Shown: one piece after another, positions 10,493-21,863 of the stretch
How the letters are laid out: each line of letters opens with the position of its first letter
How positions within the stretch are numbered: position 1 is the stretch's first letter
Source of the DNA: Odontocerum albicorne
Taxonomy: Eukaryota > Arthropoda > Insecta > Trichoptera > Odontoceridae
NCBI GenBank assembly: GCA_949825065.1
Contig: OX463846.1
Span: 12,272,177 to 12,336,176, forward strand
Direction of reading: 5' to 3'
Length of the DNA stretch: 64,000 nt
Notes under the pieces: model-generated
What the model saw: the letters and a program-made list of their open reading frames with translations, nothing else
Told to the model about the DNA's origin: nothing
Databases searched by the model: none
Position numbers and translations under genes: made by a program

Positions 10493-10722
10493 TTTCGAGT
10501 AGAGAAACGGATAACGAAAAGAAGTTGTAAAACTGAGGTAATCTACTTGTGTGAGGAGGATGAGCTATAAGACTATACCATATGTCCAACTATGGCCTTG
10601 CTTTGAAGTAGACTTTAGTGTGCTTTGGTATGAAATATCTTACGGCAAATAAAACGCAGACAAACTACAAGTACTGAAGCTTCGTGCCTTATACTCGTAT
10701 TATGTAACAGAATATGTACATA

Positions 10723-11795
10723 CAGTGGAACCTCTCATAACGAGAATAATTCGTTCCAGAATCTTACTCGTTATGTGAAACACTCGTTATGCGAAACAAT
10801 TTTTCCCATATAAATCAATGTAAAATACGATAATGCGTTCCGTGCCGAAAAAAATACTCAATTTTTTTTTATTTGAACGTTTATTCAAATAAAATTACAT
10901 ACTTATAAATTGTTAAGGAGCGTAACAACCCGGAATGCGATTTCGATTTGTAAAAAAACAATAAAAAAATCGAAATAACTAGTTTTTTATTTATGAATTT
11001 ATGACAAATAATTAATTCTTTTTTACTAGAAGTAAAATCCGGTAACCCTCAGAATCTACGAGCTTCTTATAGTCGCTGATGAAGCTCTCTGCTGCCTTTG
11101 TGTCAGAGCTTGCTGCTTGACCATGCCTCACAACGCTGTGGATGCCGGTTCTTCTCTTAAATTTCTCGAACCATCTATGACTTCCCTTAAATTGTACTTC
11201 TTTTTCGGCAGTTGATGATCCTGGCGTCTTCTTAACGGCGAAAATAACTTTCGCCTTCTCACAAATGATGTGTTTCAATTACTTTTCGTTTATCTATATG
11301 AGAAGCAACCTTTCAACATCATCAAGAATAGGTAACCGTTTCGTAGACATTCTTGTCACTCCCTTTGAAGCATCTATCTTCTTAATTTTGTCCTTGTTCT
11401 TGAGGATAGATCAAATCGTTGATGTAGACCGATTGTATGTGCGCGCTAGATCAGCCACGCTCACACCTCGTTCTCGCTTTTCAATGATTTTACGTTTCAT
11501 TTCTACAGTTACTTTTATTCTCTTATGGCTGTCTTCTTGTGGCTTTTTCTTCATGGACATTTTTGCAAGGGTTATTAAACTTTGCACAAAAAAAATTACA
11601 AATAATGTCTGAACACAAGTTTGGAAAAATGTGTGATCACATGTGACACTAACGTGCTAGCGGAACGAGTGCTAACCAGAGACTGACGCACTGGCGCGGA
11701 AGTCCCGGCTCACAAGTGAGTGACGTGAAGATGGGACTTCCCCTTTCTGCGTCACTCGTTATGCGAAATGTCGCTCGTTATGATAGGTTCCACTG
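10723..11795 (-). mobile_element. Tigger/pogo-like DNA transposon, decayed
   Basis: The 22-base terminal inverted repeats begin cagtggaacctctcataac on the left and, as reverse complement on the right, cagtggaacctatcataac, with one mismatch in all. TA flanks lie at 10721-10722 and 11796-11797. Sub-terminal copies of cgttatgcgaaa occur at both ends. The 1073-base element contains only the N-terminal half of the transposase; the DDE catalytic half is deleted. TIR, TSD and protein together place it in the Tigger branch of pogo elements. Confidence 0.95.
11012..11560 (-). pseudogene. Tigger transposase N-terminal half, with stops
   Basis: The ATG at 11560 begins MSMKKKPQEDSHKRIKVTVE. The first helix-turn-helix (KIIEKRERGVSVADLARTYN) follows, then the CENP-B-type second DNA-binding domain (FKGSHRWFEKFKRRTGIHSV). 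Three in-frame stops interrupt it: a TGA after RSTSTI, a TAG after RLLLI and a TAA after NEK. The frame ends soon after LVDSEGY, where an internal deletion removes the catalytic DDD region. Inactive. Confidence 0.93.
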
Positions 11796-12071
11796 TATAT
11801 CACAAATTGGATTACATATAAGCAGTCATCTCCAGTGGCACTAACAACAAGTACCCTAATTTTATATTTTGAATTCTGCCTTTTATTGTACTCGTCACGG
11901 GTAATGTGGTAATTTAATCACGGGTAATTTAATGAAATTCAAGTCAATTCAAAAGTAAGGCAATCTAATGGAGAAATATTTCTTGTGCAGTTCCCTTTTC
12001 GTTAACTTATTTTTTGGGGATTAATAAGTCCCAACCTTTGGATAATAAATGTTTCTAATTTAAATACTCTG

Positions 12072-12246
12072 TTTTATATAATGGGATTGTAGTGGGACTT
12101 TTTATATAATGGGATTGTAGTGGGACTTTTTATATAATGGGATTGTAGTGGGACTTTTTATATAATGGGATTGTAGTGGGACTTTTTATATAATGGGATT
12201 GTAGTGGGACTTTTTATGTAATGGGATTGTAGTGAGACTTTTTATA
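12072..12246. repeat. Tandem repeat, 28-bp unit, about 6 copies
   Basis: The unit contains atataatgggattgtagtgg followed by gacttttt. The first five copies are essentially identical; the last differs at two or three positions, so the array is young. Confidence 0.95.
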
Positions 12247-13649
12247 TTTATGATTTAGATTTCTTTATACTACTTTACTTTATTTTAAACTGATTTTTTT
12301 ATATTTTGTTTTTATTGTTTGTTTTATGTAAACTACTTTGCCTTATGATGGGTATACGCCTTGTTAAGAAGAAGAGTGGTTTGGGTTTTAAATTGCAAAA
12401 AATTAAAAATATAAATAAAAATAATAAAAAATTGAGTTTTTACCACTTTTACGAGTATAACCATTTCGACTTAGATTTACAATATTTTTCGATACACTTC
12501 TTTTATTATATAACGAATGCAGTTAGCTTTAAATTTCTTGAAATAATTTCCATTTATATTAAAATTAGCAGTCACTGTTTAAACAGCGCGGTTTAAATTT
12601 ATTCTGGCGACCGTTTTCCAACTGGATTTGTTTCCAATTTAAATTCAATTAAACCGGGAAAGAAACCTCAATAAAATTTCAGAACTATCGATTTAACGTC
12701 TGAACTTTGGAACAATTATTATTTAATATAACTAGAATAGTGACCCAAGGTGTAAAAGATCTTTTACAATATTTTAAATATGTTATTTTCCACTCACCCA
12801 GAACTAGTAAACTTTTGTTCTCTTATTTTCAGAGTTTTAGTTTGGGCTCTTCGTCAGCTTGAATATAAGAATACTATAAAACAAATTTTAAAAATCTCCG
12901 ATGTGTATACCCAAAATGTGCACACCATATCTAACTTCTCAAGATGTGTAATTATAGAAGCCTCGAAACACGAAGGCAAGAATACATTGCAATATTCCTA
13001 CTGAAAGTTCTTCTGGTTAGTCTTAACTGATCCGCGATAAACATAGCCTTGCAAGGAATCATCCTCTGTTCTACATACCAATTTGCGGAACGAATATCAT
13101 GTCTAACACTCAATTACGCGCGGTACATATTGAACCAACTGAGTGACACTGGATATATGTTATGATATTCTCAACATCACCTTGCAGTATAAGAAAAATC
13201 CAGGCTGATATTATTCCTTACGAATAAACTAACCTTTTATAATTGGAGAAATTAGTGCAAAATGGTCGATAAAAAATGTCACGAAGGTCATAATTGTCTT
13301 CTCCTTCTCCTTTATATTCAAGGTTACACCCTCGTCACACAAATCTCCACTTATCTAAATCTCCGGCTAATTCTTCCGCTTCCACCTAGGGCCGACCGAT
13401 TATTTCCTCACAAAATATAGTTGAGAATTTTCACGTAACAAAAATACACTTGAATATAAAATCGACTTTTCGAAGCGAGATATTCGGCGCATTACTTTCT
13501 TTATTATTACAATTAGTAATTATTATGATAACAAAACCAATCAGATGATGTTAATGGCTGTTTATTATAACTTATTCAGTTATATTATTACAGTTTATTA
13601 CTATAACTAAGTTATATACAGGTTTTACATACATACTCGTACATACTCG
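12247..13649. other. Intergenic DNA, no gene seen
   Basis: Very AT-rich to about 12.8 kb. Short open frames at 12306-12596 and 12780-13004 show no domain or splice-like structure. 13560-13660 contains short direct repeats of catactcgta. Confidence 0.45.
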
Positions 13650-13850
13650 TACATATGTTACGTACCATTACGTCGTTTCCCTGTCAGAACAAGCAGAAGA
13701 GAGAGTGTCAAACTTTCCAATTCCAACACACACAACATTGCCTCTTCGAGATTCATGCACTTTCTCACACAACTTCTACGATTTCTCCAACTCTTACATT
13801 TTTGTTTCAAAATATCATTAATTTGGTCCAACCATAGTTTCCTTAGTTAC
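13650..13850 (-). pseudogene. LINE-B 3' end relic
   Basis: The plus-strand landmarks ccttcgag-like, acttctacgatttctccaac and gtccaaccatagtttcctt match the end of other LINE-B copies (6400-6490, 52130-52240). Heavily mutated. Confidence 0.5.
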
Positions 13851-14099
13851 CGCAGGCTATACAGGTTTTAGACAAATAATTTGCCAAACTGCCTAACAGT
13901 TATTCGGCAGTGTCTCTTACTACTCAAAACAAAACATTTCGATTTTTTTATACAACAATTAAACCATCACCTATAAATAAATAGAAAACATTAGAGAAAA
14001 TCGATTGCAACGTCTAAAATCCACCGTAATATTAAAAAGAAAGAAAACTTGATAATCAATCAAAGAGTGGAAATGATAGTATTAAGTTTTTTCATAACG

Positions 14100-14285
14100 T
14101 CTTCAAACCTGGCGTCCCTTATAATGGACACAGAGTTCATTTGCTCTTTGTGAACAACTTTGTGGTATATTTATGTTCCCAATGATAGCAAATGAAGTAT
14201 AGGATACTATATTATCGATTTTGAGCGTTTTGGGCGCCATCTATCTAAACTAATACGACATAATGTTGCATTTAGTGTAAATAAG
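14100..14285 (-). repeat. R6 dispersed repeat copy
   Basis: Its reverse complement aligns along its length with 39950-40135 (landmarks gcgcccaaaacgctcaaaat, agtatcctatacttcattt, gtgtccattat). Unknown class; no coding content. Confidence 0.7.
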
Positions 14286-14855
14286 ACACTCGCAAGGAAG
14301 AATATATTTTTAAAACATTAGAACTAATTCAGGTCTGAAAAGATTTATTAACCAATTATTTTCACACATTAGAGTGTCACCATTTAATCCATTAAAAGTT
14401 CTAGAAACTACGCCTCACAAACTACGCGTTATTCGCATTATTAATTCTCATATCCTTATGAGTTGTCCCGCCGATCTTGTCGAGTAGCCGTGGCATGTAT
14501 CAATATTAATATTTAATTTAAAATAATTCTTCTATAGCGCTGTTTCATAATACGTTATCACCTCAATAACGCTGTGATTTCGATTTTATAAAAGGCAGCA
14601 CATAAACGCCAATGAATAAGTTAAGATTAAATGAAGTATGAAAATTGTTTAAACCCGATATACCAATATTAAATAATAATCCTTTTTATAATTCACCAAT
14701 ACAATATTGTGAACCATGTTTGGGCAGATATTTATTAAAATAATTTTTGGATTGATTGAGCATTGAAAATACACATAATTAAAATAAAGAACATTATTAT
14801 TTTTTATGTATATCTCGAATTTGTTTTGTCCTTGAGGAGAGCCTGTCCTTGAAGA
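14286..14855. other. Intergenic DNA, no gene seen
   Basis: AT-rich, with a small fragment of the R4 end block (cttgaggagagcctgtcctt) at about 14830-14850 next to the LINE-A junction. Confidence 0.45.
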
Positions 14856-15315
14856 TAGCGCTACGCTCAAACAGAGATTGTTTATTGGCCTTTCCAGTTC
14901 ACCGCTCCTCTTTCTTTACGTCGTCCTTTACTGTCCATACAGTGAGACTCTGGAATCAGTTACAAACCAATATAAGACTCGCTCCGTCCTTGGCATGCTT
15001 TAAGAAGCGACTGAAAAAACTCTTAATTTCTAGTCAGTAAAATAACGTATTTCATTCCTGATTTTTCTTTTCCTTTCCTCTCCACAATCCTTTCCTTTCC
15101 TTTTGATTGATGATATCTCACTTTATATGAAAAATAATGTTCGGGTGATTGTCCGTCTTTGTGGGGTTCGTGGGCATGTTCTCGCGTATATGTTTATGGA
15201 TTTCGTGGGGATATGTATCATTTACTTTTGTCTGATTGGTTGGAAGAGATTGCCACCTGGCAATAAGCCCGCCAGATTGTATTGCAATAAAAGTGTTAAA
15301 TAAATAAATAAATAG
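14856..15315 (+). mobile_element. LINE-A copy, 5'-truncated, 3' end complete
   Basis: It holds the final 62 codons of the LINE-A ORF (ALRSNRDCLLAFPVHRSSFF through LKKLLISSQ and stop at 15040), the 3' UTR and a TAAA tail at 15297-15315. This copy has the best preserved SINE-like tail, 15231-15300, containing ggttggaagagattgccacc, ggcaataagcccgccagatt and caataaaagtgtt. Nearly identical to the copy at 1990-2613. Confidence 0.9.
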
Positions 15316-15760
15316 CCTGCTCTCTAAACGGCGCTATATAAATTGTATTTTTATTATTATTATTATTGTTTTGTTACGAAAATCATTACGTGTGGAAGAG
15401 CATCAGCTGTCTCTCCATATTTTGCGCTTATCAAAATATACTATCATATCTGAACCACACTACACCTAAAACCGAATATGTTACTATCATTTACCGGCAA
15501 GTCCATAAAAGTTTTTTTGAAGTTCGTCAATTCTTAGTAAGTTTTCTGCGGTTTTATTACCAAACATGTTTTTATAAATATATATAGATGAGGGCCGAAG
15601 TCACCACCTTCCTATCCTTATACTCAACCTCAATTGTAATATTTTTAATCTGCCAATAATATTGGGTTCGAATCCAGAGATAAAGCGCCCTTGAAGAGAG
15701 TCTGATCTTTAAACTACACTAAATAAATTGTCCGTTTATTATTATTACTAGGCAACCTTC
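15316..15760 (+). repeat. R4 repeat, one tail fragment plus one longer copy
   Basis: 15316-15366 is the R4 terminal block (cctgctctctaaacggcgct) with its ATT tail. A second, longer copy follows to 15760, with a Pol III B-box-like gggttcgaatcc at about 15665 and the end block cccttgaagagagtctgatc, again followed by an ATT run. Confidence 0.65.
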
Positions 15761-16363
15761 CTAATATTAAATTTCCTGGTGGGATTTTGTGTACTACTAC
15801 GTAAGTATTCATATGGAGTTCTGTCCCTGTCGTCCTACCCACATTGTGACGCCTCTACCGCCTTTTCTACTCGCTCCATTTGACTGACTATGTTATGTCG
15901 TCAGTGTTGTAGGTCTGTCGGATGTCAGAGTTTAAGATTCTATCTCAATGCCTTTTCCCTCGATGATTAATAATATTATCATCTCGTGTGATCGAAGCAG
16001 GCTCTTTGTTCGAGTTGTGTCGGTTCTGGTTTTAACACTATAAATCATGATATGCATGGGTTTGTTTTTTGAGATTATACCTGATCCTGATTTGGTTGTA
16101 GAGATCATTGTGTCGATACCTAAGTGTTTAAATTATATCGCTTACTCAACAGGGTTATCGTCAATGGCCAGTTTTTACTTCCTTAGCTATTTGAACGTTG
16201 TTAAACTCTTAATTGTTTTAATGAAATGCACATATGACACTTTGAAACTCTGTGGTAGAAGTTGTTTAGTACTCGTTGTAGTTTGCAATATGGTATCATA
16301 ATAATACAGAGTAAAACATAGCATCCTTACAAATAAAAAATAACCAACAAATAATTGCAAATA
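15761..16363. other. Intergenic DNA, no gene seen
   Basis: Nothing recognisable. An 84-codon open frame at 16047-16301 has no domain. Confidence 0.45.
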
Positions 16364-16916
16364 CAGGGTGGCCACTGAAAGACTGAAGGGTTTAAAAAGT
16401 CATAACTTGTTCATTTTCAATTTTTTTTATTTTCTTTGTTTTAAGGTTATAGAATTTTACTACCACAAGATACTCAGCAGTGCCTGCAGTACGCCATTCA
16501 ATTTCAACACCTAGCCAGAGATAATAACAACTTTTTGAACAACTTGATAATGAGTGATGAGGTCCATTTTCATTTAAACGGGTACATCAACAAACAAAAC
16601 TGCAGATTTTGGGGTACTGAGAATCCCAGGGAATTACATCAGCATCAATTGCATCTCCAAAAATGCACCGTTTGATGCGGTGTTATGGCTGAAAGAGTTA
16701 TCGGCTCCTATTTTTTTTAAATGCGGAAGGTCGGCCAGAAAGAAACAACGGGGCCCTGTGTAGGACAATACTTGAATTATTTTACGCCCAACGATCGAAA
16801 ATAATCAAGAGGTATAGTTCCAACAGGATGAAGCTACTGTGTACACTGCCAGGGCGACGATGGCTGTATGCGCAGTACAGTGAAATACATCCTTCAGCCT
16901 TTCATGAGCCACCCTG
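16364..16916 (+). mobile_element. Mariner-superfamily element 3, internally deleted
   Basis: Imperfect 26-base terminal inverted repeats beginning cagggtggc are flanked by TA at 16362-16363 and 16917-16918. The 553-base remnant encodes pieces of a transposase of the type common in ants and other insects. Confidence 0.9.
16481..16884 (+). pseudogene. Mariner-superfamily transposase fragments
   Basis: The first piece reads to IMSDEVHFHLNGYINKQN and CRFWGTENPREL, containing the first catalytic aspartate. A TGA at 16673-16675 replaces a likely tryptophan in the following segment (CTV-stop-CGVMAERVIGSYFF), and a TAA stops the frame soon after. In another frame, QQDEATVYTARATMA near 16825-16870 holds the second catalytic aspartate. 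The third acidic residue and the C-terminus are deleted; the 3' terminal repeat follows within 35 bases. Inactive. Confidence 0.88.
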
Positions 16917-16959
16917 TATAAAATTCATCTTAAACAATTTGCAAGTACTCGTATTTAAT

Positions 16960-17045
16960 ATTTATTTTATTAAGGCACAGTTCAGTTTGATCTCACCACC
17001 ACATTTTATTAAGACACAGTTCAGTTTGATCTCACCACCACACAC
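16960..17045. repeat. Tandem duplication, about 40-bp unit
   Basis: Two copies containing cacagttcagtttgatctca each, preceded by ttttattaag. Confidence 0.85.
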
Positions 17046-17825
17046 TTGTTACAAAGTCAAAAATAGGATCGAAATCTTTTGTATTTTTTATAAGCGCGAC
17101 GTCACGTAGTAACGAAGGAACTTCCCAAATTGACTCTTCCCCTTCGGTGGTGACAGACCTGAATGTGAAAAGAATAATAACGACAACGGACTAAAGGTTT
17201 GACGTCACGGGAAAAGGAAAGTGACATAATAATTACGTAGTAAATACGACATAATAATGACTGGGACTGATAACGAAATGCAACAGGACTGGTTACGAAA
17301 TATCCAAGGCAATATTTCTAGTCCATTGGCTCTAGTTAGCGGCCAAGTGTATAATTCTTCTCAAAAGCAGAGGAAACGATAACACAATTTAAGGTACATA
17401 ACAGATATTCAAATAAGGCAAAAATACGTTGTGATGAATCTTATAACCTTATCACATAAAAGAAAAATAATTGACCTGACGCTTTTTAAAAAGATTGTCT
17501 GCTTATATTTCAACAGTTTGGAACCAATCCAGCTTTTCAAGCTACACGTTCTTTGTAGGCCCACGAGGCACAAAATGTTATTCCACAATGATGAAGTTAT
17601 AGTTAATTATTTGTTTTAAAAAACTACGTAATTTGGGTAATGAGTATGGGTATTGTGTGGACTTCCATATGGCGTTGACTTCTTACAAGGATAAAGTAAA
17701 TAAGTTTTCTTTGCCGGGATGAATTTAATAAATTATAAGAGATTGTTTTTTTATTGTCTTGGACTCTGGGTTTATCTTTTAATATTATAGAGCACTGCTT
17801 ACATGTCAATATTGAATTTGATCTC
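17046..17825. other. Intergenic DNA, no gene seen
   Basis: Nothing recognisable. Confidence 0.45.
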
Positions 17826-18085
17826 CTTCATAGTCTAGTTGGTAAGACGCGTGTCTTCCAACCGAATGTTTCTGTTTCCATTCCTGATATTACCCAAAAA
17901 GCAAAAAAATAAAGCATCTTATTCTGTTAGATCTGAGTTCGTCAGATAACAATACTCGTTAGTTGTATTTTCACGTGCGTAGTGTTACCAACACATACAA
18001 TGATGAACCGTACGTTCAGTGACTTCTCCAGTGGCTCTAAACCCGACGAATTTATTACTGGGGCCGAAAACTTCAATATAATAAA
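17826..18085 (+). mobile_element. SINE-B copy
   Basis: The tRNA-like head has an A-box-like tagtctagttggtaagacgc and a degraded B box around 17875. The body is gttcgtcagataacaatact, then gtgttaccaacacatacaat and acttctccagtggctctaaa, ending near actggggccgaaaa. The same body occurs at 22840-23545, interrupted there by a hAT-like element. The head resembles that of SINE-A, but body and tail differ. Confidence 0.75.
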
Positions 18086-18699
18086 TCCAATCACCAATTT
18101 GAATGGGATAGTTTTTATTATTACTTTTTTTATAGCCAATCCTCATTTGACCATTTGAATAAATAGATATAAGATAAAAAAATATCTTTATGCTGCAGAC
18201 TGCTGATTCCCTAAAGGATCATAAACACATTTTGATTTACAGTAGATATCTTAACATAGTATGCTCCACTGGAAAATATACGACACTTTTGAACGTGAAC
18301 AGACTATACACCAGGAAACACAATATATTTAATACATTTTGTTTCTTGCAATAGGCCTTTATTTCGATTGGGACTTGTCCAATTGCTCTCAAGGATGTGA
18401 CGTTTATGCGCCACGTTCGATTGATTTATTGTAGGCCATGGTAATGTTTTCCGCTAAATGATTTCATTTATTTTATACTCGTGCGGAAACGCAATAACGG
18501 TAACATTCTCCCATTCGTATATGAAATGTTTGGGTTTTAATTGGTTTTAGATAATTGGATTTCGCGGTTGACTTTAAGTATTATTGATATGAAAATCGCA
18601 GCATTCAATATCTTTCATAATTGTATTTCTAATTGAGTTATTGAAATGTTTTATTATGTTTTTTTATTTGAACATTTAAAACCATTTTCTTTGGTCACA
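18086..18699. other. Intergenic DNA, no gene seen
   Basis: Nothing recognisable. Confidence 0.45.
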
Positions 18700-18990
18700 T
18701 ACATACACAGGCAGAGAGGACAGAGTGCCAAACTTTTCTATCACGATATACTTCCTTCGCCCCCTCCACATCACTACATCTGTTCATACAGTTCTCTTAA
18801 AATCTCTTACTCCTTAGCTTTCTACTTTCGAAATTCCATTAACTTTATACAATTATACTATCACGGTCGTTCTCTAAAACGACTTCCACTACCATTGGAA
18901 CTATATATTATATTTGTTTAGTTAGTCTTTCTACATTCCCAAACCATTTTAGAATGCTCTTCTTCATCTTACTCAACATATCAGCGTTTA
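18700..18990 (-). pseudogene. LINE-B 3' end relic
   Basis: It aligns in order with 6340-6610: gcagagaggacagagtgcca, then ttgtttagttagtctttct, then aatgctcttcttcatcttac. Many frameshifts. Confidence 0.65.
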
Positions 18991-19020
18991 AATCATTATA
19001 CATTTACAGTAAATTTCAAC

Positions 19021-19241
19021 CATTGTATTACACTTTCATTGTATACATATATAGTACAACTTGGTAGGTTTATACCCAAGTGGCAATCTCTTTCCACCAA
19101 CCAAAAAGATGTTAAGGAGGTCTTAAGTGGAAACCAGACTAGAATCCTCATTGAAAAAATCTTGGTTCCAACAAGATTCAAACCCGCAACCCCCGGGTTG
19201 TTAAACAAGAATCTTACCTACTTGCCACGGAGGTCGTCACC
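19021..19241 (-). mobile_element. SINE-A copy, full length
   Basis: On the minus strand: head with A-box-like gtggcaagtaggtaag and B-box-like gcgggtttgaatct; body with ggtttccacttaagacctcc; tail ttttggttggtggaaagaga, ttgccacttgggtataaacc and a tail end with tacaatgaaagtgtaatac. One of the better-preserved copies. Confidence 0.85.
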
Positions 19242-19594
19242 ATTAATATTTTCATATACCATCATCAAAATTCGGAATGCGATTAAATACAGAAATGCAA
19301 GGTACTAGAATAAAATACATAAATATCAAAACACTGACATGATTTATACAATCTACTGTGAAAATTAAGATCATTCGTACTAACGCACGCAAAAGAGCAA
19401 GGCCCAAAAGACCCGGGGTGGTATGCCGTGCAAGAAAAAACAACATAATATACTTGATTATAAAAAAAATCAATTTACACTTCATATACCTCAAAATACT
19501 CCCCTTCTTCCTCTTCACATGCCAAAAACAGCTTATGCACAAATAAAAACGTTCTCACGATAATATGAATTAAAACCTTAATAATAAAAATGTC
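19242..19594. other. Intergenic DNA, no gene seen
   Basis: Nothing recognisable; overlapping short open frames on both strands look like chance. Confidence 0.4.
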
Positions 19595-19905
19595 TGTATT
19601 TCGTCAACCATCCGTTCAACATGTTCAAACCACCTTAATATACTATTTTCACCCTATTCAACAAACCAGTATTTAGCTCACATTCGTCATTAATAAATAC
19701 ATTTGTTATTTCACATATTCTTCTCAGTACATGCATTTACTCGGCTGCTTTCATTAATTTTCCACGTCTACGTTTTACTCACATACCTCAATAATAGCAC
19801 TAACATATTGTTGTGAATCGTAATTTTAGCAGATCTAGCTTTATTGCTAAATTTGAATACATGATTTTAATGCGCCATTGACTTTATAGGTAAAATTTAT
19901 AGTAT
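19595..19905 (-). pseudogene. LINE-B relic
   Basis: Plus-strand landmarks gttcaacatgttcaaaccac, cacatattcttctcagtaca and ttaattttccacgtctacg parallel those at 52310-52490. It overlaps in content with 18700-18990, so the two are separate insertions, not one split copy. Confidence 0.65.
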
Positions 19906-20194
19906 TCACAATATGTATTTTGTATGGGTATATATGTTTAAATTTTAATTGAATATAAATCGACCAACCATCAAAACAGATACCACTGGCAGCGATTTAT
20001 ATGGAATATCGAAAGTATTAATTTCATGAATAGTAATTGTTCCGATCCTAAGACCAATACCTCAACATGCTTTTTTTTAACCGCTCATATTTAATACCTT
20101 AAAAACAACACTAGTATAAAAGAGAAGGTGGTGATTTAGAGTATTTTTTTATATTTGGAAATGTATTTATAAAACATACGTGATATTTTTTATC

Positions 20195-20890
20195 ACTTTA
20201 CGTGATATTATTTTCAACACTTCTATACCTTTTTGACACTTCTGTGCCTTTTTGACAACTTAGAGGTATTTTCGACACTTTTGTATATTTTTGGTCTTAG
20301 CTATATTTTTGACACTTCTATACCTTTTTGACCACTTAGTGGTATCTGACACTTAATATAAAAACAAAAATAAAATAAAACAATTCATAATGCGCTGTTT
20401 AGAGAGCAGACTCTCCTTAAGGGCACTGTTACTTGGGTTTTAAATCCACTATTATCGACAAATTAAAAACATTACAAAAAAAATAAGTAGCGTGTAAGTA
20501 AAGGAAGGTAATGGGATGCGGATATAAATTGGATACTACCTCACATCAGTATACTTATGTGTCTTTTTATCACTTTGTGATATTTTTGACACTTCCGTAC
20601 CTTTTTGACCACATAGTACTATTTAAGCCACTTGTATGCATTTTTGACTACCTTGTGGTATTTATGACACTTCTGTACCTTTTTGACCACAGAATGGCAT
20701 TTTTACATTTCTGTGCTTTATTAACCAGTTTGTTTTTTTTTTTACTTTTTTAATTCTTTTGACCACTTAGTATTATTTTTGACACTTCTGTGCATTTTTG
20801 ATCACTTAGTTGTGATTTTGGTACTTTTATACCTTTTTGACTATTTAGTGGTGTTTTTGACACTTTTGTACATTTTTGACAACTTAGTGG
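20195..20890. repeat. Degenerate tandem repeat region
   Basis: Blocks at 20195-20355 and 20560-20890 repeat variants of tttttgacacttctgtacct and ttttgaccacttagtggtat with a period of about 30-65 bases. A separate R4 fragment and some single-copy sequence separate the two blocks. An open frame reading CIFDHLVV-like repeats in 20511-21084 arises from this array. Confidence 0.8.
20395..20470 (-). repeat. R4 repeat fragment
   Basis: On the minus strand: ttggatttaaaaccc-like B-box remnant, then cccttaaggagagtctgctc and tctctaaacagcgc, matching the R4 end block. Confidence 0.55.
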
Positions 20891-21157
20891 TTTCAGCAGA
20901 ATTATTCATTTTACTGTTTTCTTATATTAAAACTAAACTTAAACATTCATTTTTGACTAACCTTAATCATTGCTTCATGTTTCGAAGATTTCGGAGACCC
21001 AATTCTGAAGAAGACAAGCAACTGAAAATAAAATTGAAACTGGATTTAGGTACTTTCGGTAATTGTAATCTCATTTTTAAATAATATTAGTATACATTGG
21101 TATAAACTCAACATTTAACTCTTCTTTTTAAATTTTGTTTTATAAAAGATTATACTT
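20891..21157. other. Intergenic DNA, no gene seen
   Basis: Nothing recognisable. Confidence 0.4.
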
Positions 21158-21740
21158 GATCCCTTTTTAGGTTTAACGCGGTAACGCGCATAATTTCTAT
21201 ACGTAAAACCGACTGTTCAAACCCCGCGCTGTGCTCCACTGCTTCCTTATGTCTGCTTGACATTATATGTTATCAGTCATTATGTTCATATGTTATCAAT
21301 CAGTCATATGACATACGAGTATGTTATGTTGATCCCTTTTTAGGTTTAACGCGGTAACGCGCATAATTTCTATACGTAAAGTCGACTGTTCAAACCCCGC
21401 GCTGTGCTCCACTGCTTCCTTATTTCTGCTTGACATTATATGTTATCAGTCATTATGTTCATATTTTATCAGTCAGTAATATTACATGTTATGTTCATAT
21501 GTTATGAGTCAGTCATATGACATATGTTATGTTGATCCCTTTTTAGGTTTAACGCGGTAACGCGCATAATTTCTATACGTAAAGTCGGCTGTTCAAACCA
21601 CGCGCTATGATCCACTGCTTCCTTATTTCTGCTTGACATTATATGTTACCAGTCATTATGTTCATATTTTATCAGTCAGTAATATTACATGTTATGTTCA
21701 TATGTTATCAGTCAGTCATAGTCATATGTTACCAGTCAGT
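21158..21740 (+). repeat. Three-unit tandem array with tRNA-like segment
   Basis: Units begin gatccctttttaggttta at 21158, 21331 and 21533 (lengths about 173, 202 and 208). Each carries aacgcggtaacgcgcataat and, about 25 bases on, a B-box-like ctgttcaaacc, giving a tRNA-like A/B box arrangement. This is followed by ccactgcttccttat and variable numbers of a short motif (tatgttatcagtcagt). I could not form a good T-arm, so it is tRNA-derived rather than a working tRNA. Confidence 0.85.
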
Positions 21741-21863
21741 CTATTATTTTTAAAAAATAATATAATATTTATGTCACATTCTAAAACTCAATTAATCTTG
21801 TAATGTTGTGCTACAATTATTTTCACTTACATTTAAAGAATCTTAGCACTTATACTCGTAGAA

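Noticed and set aside
11265..11612. 115-codon plus-strand ORF
   Set aside because: It is antisense to the Tigger transposase remnant, whose domains are recognisable on the minus strand.
20511..21084. Two adjacent hydrophobic ORFs with repeated FDHLVV-like sequence
   Set aside because: They are translations of a degenerate tandem repeat region, not membrane protein genes.
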